Assembly (NCBI GenBank): GCA_014905825.1
Contig: JACGCN010000006.1
Span: 434,001-498,000 of the forward strand
Length of the DNA stretch: 64,000 nt
Source: Lyophyllum atratum
Taxonomy: Eukaryota > Basidiomycota > Agaricomycetes > Agaricales > Lyophyllaceae
Reading direction: 5' to 3'
The stretch's first letter is position 1. The number at the start of each line of letters is the position of its first letter. Both the position numbers and the translations under genes were made by a program. The notes under the pieces were generated by a model. The model was not told the origin of the DNA. It ran no database searches and saw only the letters and a program-made list of their open reading frames with translations. Positions 57,763-64,000 of this stretch are shown here, piece by piece.

Positions 57763-58560
57763 AGATAGCAGTCAAGGAAGCCAGGCAGCAGTATTCATGT
57801 CATTCAAGTCCTGATCTTTCTCGCTGTCCATCAGCTTATCTGCAGAAGCCGACGGATTCGTTATCTGTGTAGTATGTCAATCCTACTGGGAGTATGATTA
57901 TGAGGGGAATGTGCATCGCGAATCATGATGTTGAGGGTCTGAGGGGGAGCAGAAGTAATAACAACTTGCAAGTCGGAAACTAGAATCGATGACGCGACGC
58001 CGTGGGCTTAGAGCGCTGAGAAAGCTGCTGAAGAAGGGGTACCAAGGTTCGACGACATCCGTTCCACAGAAACTTGAACTCGATCACTCTGGCATGCCAG
58101 ATACAGACGGCGTTTTCGACGCCAAAGACATCATCCAAGAGCAAAGGGACGTCGCGATAGATGAATTGAACATATTCAGGGATGAGCGGAACCACGCCCA
58201 ACCACTGAGTAGTATCTTGATGGTCGGTCTTCATCTCTGGCAGGTCACTCCGACACGCACTGCCGTTGAAGATGTACTCAGTGGTATGAAACGATCATCC
58301 AATTGTGACTGATCCAAGTCAAGGAGGTCGTGAGTAGCGTTTCATCGATTGGGTATACATAGCAGCACTGGATGGACGATGACTTGAATGAAGCTATAAA
58401 GTTGTCGTATATTTCTGTGGGCAGAGGGTGTTGATTTCTTTCACTGCCACGGGGCTGCGGGTAGGAGCAAGGATGAAACTTCCAAAGTTCATCTTCGAAC
58501 ATGACGCTACGTCGACGGTCGGTTGACACTAGTGAATTCGCTGAAGGATAGCGAAGCCGA
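57763..58560. other. Intergenic; small doubtful ORF at 57989-58312
   Basis: About 800 bp. A 107-aa plus-strand frame (57989-58312) begins MTRRRGLRALRKLLKK and has no family match; I do not call it as a gene. Confidence 0.4.
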
Positions 58561-58580
58561 GTCAGGCTAGGCTGGGAATA

Positions 58581-59405
58581 TGATGTATCAAAAGCCCGTG
58601 GCTGTAGCACAGATGCTGATGTATCAACCCCCACAGTCTATGGGCAGATATGATGTATCATATCTCGGGATGTGATATATCATATCCCTTGCGGTCTGTG
58701 CGCTTCCTGCACATTCGGCATCCCTCGGCATCCTTCTGCCACGGCATATTCCGGAGCGCCTCCTGCATGCACCCCCGCCTGTCCTCGATCCACGTCATAG
58801 CGGCTCGCTTGTATCAGGCGCACCGCCTGGTACCGTTCGGCAATCTATACTTAGATAGTGTGTTCCTGGCGCTTTGCGCCTTCCTCCCGCCCCCTAATCC
58901 GCGCCCGCGTTCCTTGCCCCCGCTCCGTCCTTTGCATATTGCTTTCTACCTTATCTTCATAAGAGTACTCCATGGATCTTCTGTTTCTACCACCCCTAGT
59001 CACTAGTCACTTTGCACCCTTGATCCAAGTCATGTATCTCATGTAGAAGTAAGGATTTGTATGTTATCAGTATAGGTTACTAACTACGAAGTTTGAATTT
59101 GGCTATGTTCATGTTCTTCCGGCAGGTGATATATCATGACCTGGAACAGCGAGAAAACTTAAGATCCTGTAGGACGTGATATATCACCTAGTCCGCATAA
59201 CTATGACTTCCAACTACGGTTATAGTTTACTGATATATCACATAGCTTGCGACAAACAGGTGTAGGCGGATGATATATCACCAACTCACGGACGATATAT
59301 CACCGACTCACGGACGATATATCACCGACTCACGGATGATATATCACCGACTCAAAAGTAACCATAGATGATATATCACTAACTTATAACATAGATGATA
59401 TATCA
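58581..59405. repeat. Clustered TGATATATCA palindromes downstream of the PPRW gene
   Basis: Ten palindromes of type TGATATATCA or CGATATATCA start at 58673, 59128, 59178, 59231, 59271, 59293, 59315, 59337, 59369 and 59396. Four are spaced exactly 22 bp. TGATGTATCA variants occur at 58581, 58618 and 58651. The motif also occurs on the other side of the gene (62592 and 62624). The spacing and palindromic form suggest sites for a dimeric DNA-binding protein. Confidence 0.85.
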
Positions 59406-59505
59406 CTAACTTATAATTGTGCGCTTCAAGACATCGACGTACTTACAGTCAGCATCTATTGACTGACATGAAGAAGATCATATTCCTAGACTAAGTACAA
59501 ATTGA

Positions 59506-62500
59506 CTAACTAGTTTTCCCCCTACAAGATGTGACTCAGTAAGTGTGTGTGCGTCAGATAGACGAGAGATACACACCTTTTCGATGATGTACCTGCACCT
59601 GTACTGGCTCCCTTACGCTTAGAGCCAACACTGTCTGTCACAGTAGCTCGCGTTCCATCAGGCCTCTGAGGAGCGGTGGGGACACGCTTCGAATGTGTAG
59701 GAACCCATGCGTCTGCAGGGCGCTGCTCGTTCAGGTCGCTCGATGTTGTGGCTCCACCTGCCGAGGCTGTGCTCGCTTTGATGGCGTTGGCTCCCTTCCG
59801 CGTGGCTACATCGGGTACGAGAACTTGGTCCGGACCATTTGGATCTGCAGACCCAGTATCTGCAATCGCCCTTCCACCCTTCCCTCCCCCGCGACCTCCA
59901 CGACCTCCACGACCACCTCGACCACCTCGACCACCTCGACCACCTCGACCTCCACGACCTCCATGACTGCCTTTGCCTTTGCCCCTCCCAGCACCTCCAT
60001 CACTCTTATCTGCATCTACCGGTTTGGGAATTGGTGTCGGCTTTGTGGAAGGGCGCGTGGACGGAAACGAAGGAGGTGATGGATCTATCGGCGGTTCTGC
60101 CGAGGTTTGTCCTTCTGTTACTCCCAGTGATGGGGCTGCGATCGTCTGTTGGATTCGTCCAAGCCGTGGAGGGGTGGCGGGAGCAGCCTGCACTGGTGCA
60201 GTCTGGGTAATCCGACTATAAGTGGGTGGAAGGGCGCCAGGCAATGGCATGCGCTGAGGAAGAGCTGGCGCGGTGACCGGCGGCTCGATTCGGGAAGGAA
60301 CGGCTACATTAAGTTGTTGAGAGACGGCTGGTGGATGGGATAGCTCCTGAGAGATAGATGTAGCACCAGCAGAAGGCTGATCTGGAACAGCTACGGGGGA
60401 AGGTGCATGAACAGATGGCTGAGGGAGCGGTTGAGCAAAGGCAGGGGGCTGAAAAGATCCAGCGACGGGTATCTGAACGTTGACAGGTGTATGTGCAAGG
60501 ATATCGGGGATGGAGTGAGCGTGGGTAGATTCAGTCGAGTTGGTCAATGGAACTATGGGGGGCGCCGAAATTTGACTGGGATTTGCGGGTGCTGGGTACG
60601 AGTCATTTGGAAGAGTGGGAAGTTGAGAGAAGTCGAGATCGTAAGGGAAGACAAAGCTTTCTGCTTGATGTTGCTGAACGCCATGCTGATCGAGGAATGC
60701 GGTGAGATCAGACAGAAGAAGGTCCGTGAACGCTGGTGGGAATAGCGATGGATCATTGAACATCCAGGACTCCGGTGCCTGGTTGCTGATAGCTCCGGCT
60801 GACGGTTGCTGATATCCGAACGTGTTGAAAGGGTCCTGTCCAATGCCATTGCTGGTGGACTCGGGTATATCAACGATTGGTAAAGGCTGATCCCGAGAGC
60901 TGAAGACCGCGGGCCTTAATAGGGGAAGAGGAGTTGCGGATGAGGGCTGAGGACTGGAGGGACCGGTGGGCGGGTCCTCCGACTCGGGCTGAGGGTTGGA
61001 GAAACCGGTGGGCAGGTCCTCCGACTCCAAGTCGTCGTCATCGAATGTGATCGCCTCGTCGCGGTCTTCATCGAGAGCGGATGTGGATGAGAGCTGAGGG
61101 CTGGTGGTAACAGTGGGCAGGTCCAAGTTTCCATCTGCCTCATCGCGGTCTTCATCGAATGCGATCAGAGTATCTGAAGGGTCGGCGGGTAGTGCATTGG
61201 ATGATTCCGATGGTGCAAGGGGTTGAGAATCGGCAATCCGACTTCCGGCTGAACACAGTCTAAGATCACTATCGCGCTGAAGAGAATCTGAGGCCAGACT
61301 TACGGTAAACCTTCAAGAGCCAATTCAAGTACGATTTCTTCCAGAGTTTGTGGGGTTCCTTATATGATTCGAGAAAGCTTTTACCCTTGGGCGTTTTCCC
61401 AAAGTTTACCCTGAAATGTGTCAGTACTAGGGTACGGCAAATAATATGAAGCAACAAACAACGTACATTTGCAGAGAGATATTATTATCCGCTGACGGAT
61501 TTGGACCGCCTGTGATCACAAACGTCGACCAACCACACAATCTATCAATCTCCTCGCAGGTGTCTTCAAGAATTGCAAGAAGGTTCGCAATTACACTTGT
61601 AAACATCAGTACTGACATCCAGTGAAAGACGAAGCACTTACCGTTCTCGCTGCTCCACAGATTGTGCCAGGCCTGCCTTTCCATCGTCCAGGATCATCGC
61701 TGCGAACTCCTTCCTTTCGTCTTCCAGAATCTCCTGCACCTGCGCCTTCACTTCATCTGTCTCTGCTTTCCATGCTTTGTCCACCACCTTTTGCCGTGTC
61801 GACATGTACCAAGACCTGAAACTCTTGGAGGCTTTATCCAATACACCGGTTTCCTGCCCATTATCCTCCTTCTCGACAGGCCCATTCTCACCCAAACTCT
61901 CCAGGTCGTTCTCAATCTCTAACTCGACCTCTTCTACCACGTTCACTGCGGCTTTAGTCACCCCGTGCTCCTTCTCGTAGTTGCCCACCTCGACAGCCAT
62001 CAACGCACGTATCTTGTCTTTGTATAACCCTTAATATATTTCCACGGGCTTATGGACCCGCCGCTTCTTAGCCCCGTTGAGGAGAGATGACAAAAGGACG
62101 GGCTTTGAACGCCGTGCACCCTGTTGACCAGCAGCCTTTCTGAACTCGTTCCGGTACCAATTCTTCAACATCTACGATCATACAAGGGATGTCACTCTTA
62201 GCTTTCTTCTTTTCATATTTTAGAAAGCACTTACCTCTCGTCGCTTCTTCACAGCAGCTCCCACTATATCCAGGTGCTCTGCCGTCTCAACGTAGTTCTC
62301 ATGATCGTCATGTTTCTCAGAAGCAGCTGGCGGAAGTTTTCCAAGCGCAATCAAGGCGTCAACCTCGGGCCAAGCAACGAACCACTCGACCATAAGGTCC
62401 GCATGGAACTCGTTGAGTCTTTTCTCGGATTTCGTGCCCAGTTTTCAGCCTTCGTCTGTAGGTAGATCGGAAACCTTTTCTTCAAGAATTCGAGCTGAAG

Positions 62501-62527
62501 GTCGGTAGACCATCTAGGCGGCGGCAT
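59506..62527 (-). pseudogene. PPRW / GGP-GKTP protein (second copy), with an internal stop
   Basis: Seven or so exons. Exon 1 gives MPPPRWSTDLQLEFLKKR. After a 56-nt intron LNEFHADLMVEWFVAWPEVD follows, then VKKRRE and MLKNWYRNEF. An in-frame TAA (62031-62033) then interrupts HKPVEIY / GLYKDKIRAL. The frame continues open for three more exons: an acidic helical region; a conserved block IDRLCGWSTFVITGGPNPSA; and NISLQMVNFGKTPKGKSFLE followed by KSYLNWLLKVY. The last part is a long disordered Pro/Ser tail with a (GGR)n tract and a final RGKTS. A 40-nt intron (GTCCATAAG...ACAAAG) could remove the stop but would also delete conserved residues, so a nonsense mutation is more likely. It has the same N-terminal family as at 1-150. 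Confidence 0.7.
59880..59965. repeat. Coding 9-bp repeat (Gly-Gly-Arg)
   Basis: About eight units of a 9-bp repeat (CCACCTCGA on the plus strand) encode a GGRGGRGGR stretch in the PPRW protein tail. This is an RGG-type region that often binds RNA. Confidence 0.8.
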
Positions 62528-62832
62528 TGCAAAAGACGGAATGTGAGGTGAATATCAGACGAGTGGTGGGGTTGTCTATGGTCATGGGCGAGGATATATC
62601 ATCCATACAGCCTTCATATTCTATGATGTATCACGGCCCACAGCCTATCCACCATACAGCAGTAGGCAGCCCAGGATCTCGACCAGGTACGTGGTACACA
62701 TCAATCCATGATATCGCTTCGCACAAGTTTTTTTGGCAATTCGATTCATCGATCGGTACGTTTCAGATTGTGTTCATCTAACAATAAATAGGCAGAACTA
62801 ATCCCCGTCGTCAGATCCACATTCTCTGCTCA
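62528..62832. promoter_or_regulatory. Shared promoter of the right divergent pair, with palindromes
   Basis: 305 bp between the two divergent starts. It holds GGATATATCA (62592) and TGATGTATCA (62624), relatives of the palindromes clustered behind the PPRW gene. This supports a common regulator or transposase acting on the whole unit; that is inference. Confidence 0.5.
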
Positions 62833-63767
62833 ATGAATCCACCACCACCAGCCGGTACCGCCATAGAGAGACCCTGTGCCTCCTGCACCAATACGGCACA
62901 CGCTCTTCATGTCTTGTCAAATGCTTTACGGACAGCACATGAAGGTAAGTACTCCTATGCCACCTCATTCCATACTAGATCCTGAGTCTGGACACAGCTG
63001 CTGCACGAATTCCGGTCCCAGTTCCCTCAGGTATGTTCTTCCTGTTCATTTTGTGTTTCTTACTCCTCTGATGCGATGTCCGCATGCAGAAGTTGCATTA
63101 GCTATGGGTTATCGCTCCCCAGATCCAGTTGAGATGCCTGAACCGCTGCGTGAGTTGTGTGATCGTCTTGGCTACTTTGTCATCCAAGGTACGCTAGCCA
63201 ACTCTCTGTTTCAGCTCTCCATTTGAGATCAATTTGAAGATACACCCAAGAATCATTCACGTGGCCGTGATGCGGCTGCGGAGCGGGCAGAATGTTCAGC
63301 TGCACCTGGCCCTCGTGGAGGCGTAAGCCCCCATAAAGGGAATGATGAAGACACTAGCGTCGTATGGATCTCTTCGGATTCGGACAGCTCATCAGAATCA
63401 TCCTCCCCAAGCCCACATGAGACGCCTGGTATTTGTCCTTTCTCACTCCTGAATTGAAATATGCTGACATACTTTATCCAAAGCTCCACCCTCTCCGACG
63501 GTTCAGCCCCGTCGGAGCCGATGGTATGTGGTTACACTCGGCCGAAACCCTGGTGTATTCTCGGACTCGTACGTTACTTGTCCTTGATGTCATTCCTATA
63601 CCGAACTGATGCATTTTCTCAGCCTCCATCTCAATCCCAACATGACAGGTATTTCTGGCGCTACTGCGCAGAGCTACAAAACCAAGGCTGAAGCTACGAA
63701 AGCCTACAATGATGCTTTGCGTGATGGTCGTGTCGTGCGTGTCACCGAGGAGGTTCTGACTCATTAG
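62833..63767 (+). CDS. Viroplasmin / RNase H1 N-terminal-domain protein (second copy)
   Basis: Six exons (62833-62944, 62998-63030, 63090-63188, 63240-63428, 63484-63568, 63623-63767) give 220 aa with all phases consistent. The C-terminal domain reads WYVVTLGRNPGVFSDS, then NPNMTGISGATAQSYKTKAE and ATKAYNDALRDGRVV, the RNase H1 N-terminal fold; no catalytic domain follows. The N-terminus has a cysteine pair (CASC) and the middle is Ser/acidic (SSDSDSSSESSS). The divergent partner is the PPRW protein, as at 409. The domain is intact here although the partner carries a stop. Confidence 0.8.
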
Positions 63768-64000
63768 CGTTGCCAGTTTACGCTATATACAATTGTTAAG
63801 AGTTTTATGATGAATATATGTCTTGATCTCCCCCGCCAGTGTCCGAGTCTATGCCATCGTGATGTTCGCTAACCTCCTCTTCTTTGTTGACAGGCTCCAT
63901 CACCATTCTCGCCGTTGTTCTGCTCTCGTTGACTGCACAAAGGTCGGGTAGAAGCGATGTTTTGATGTCCAGTATTGTAAGTCCCTTCACCAGAACTTCG
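63768..64000. other. Window end; possible partial gene on the minus strand
   Basis: An open minus-strand frame (63990-63805) ends DTGGGDQDIYSS and could be the 3' exon of a gene beyond the edge. Too short to name. Confidence 0.3.

Noticed and set aside
62418..62527. Frameshift in the first exon of the right PPRW gene
   Set aside because: The apparent shift is resolved by a 56-nt GT-AG intron (GTTTCC...GAAAAG) that joins FLKKR to LNEFHAD in frame.

Overview
This is an intron-rich fungal chromosome segment, almost certainly from a mushroom-forming basidiomycete (Agaricomycetes). The genes are packed with 50-65 nt GT-AG introns. They include families typical of that group: a KDZ transposase with a CxC2-type cysteine cluster, agaricomycete-type BTB and seven-pass membrane proteins, a lectin-like single-pass membrane family, and proteins starting with PPRW or MGRPRLY motifs. 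All gene models below were built by hand from reading frame, splice signals and remembered family motifs; no database was searched.

Layout. 1-13.3 kb is a repeat and mobile-element island: half of a divergent gene pair (PPRW protein / viroplasmin-domain protein), an MGRPRLY basic protein, a 200-aa orphan, a KDZ DNA transposon gene with one frameshift, and a convergent, nearly complete non-LTR retrotransposon (ORF1, then ORF2 with endonuclease, reverse transcriptase and RNase H). 13.7-18 kb holds a disordered orphan and the replication licensing ATPase CDC6. 18-23.7 kb is a recent tandem duplication that starts inside the last codons of CDC6. It carries two copies of a signal-peptide, single-pass membrane protein, one with nine 11-residue Ser/Thr repeats. 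23.7-38.9 kb is housekeeping sequence: the meiotic double-strand-break enzyme SPO11 (14 exons), a C2H2 factor, a BTB protein, an RGG-repeat protein, the fused thiamine enzyme THI6, a two-domain membrane protein and a SUR7/PalI membrane protein. 39.5-51 kb has a carboxypeptidase S, a 55-aa metallothionein below a five-copy tandem repeat, an IML2/TTC39 TPR protein, an intron-containing tRNA-Asn and a multipass orphan. 52.8-57.8 kb holds two head-to-head seven-pass paralogues. 58.5-64 kb holds a second copy of the divergent PPRW / viroplasmin pair, flanked by many copies of the palindrome TGATATATCA.

Main points for follow-up. (1) The same divergent two-gene module occurs at both ends of the window, and the right copy is associated with palindrome arrays; it looks like an undescribed mobile or selfish unit. 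(2) One membrane-protein gene needs a one-nucleotide exon. (3) Four introns appear to be GC-AG, including one that decides whether the metallothionein keeps its last cysteine cluster. (4) The CDC6-end duplication shows repeat expansion in one copy and a covarying promoter palindrome.
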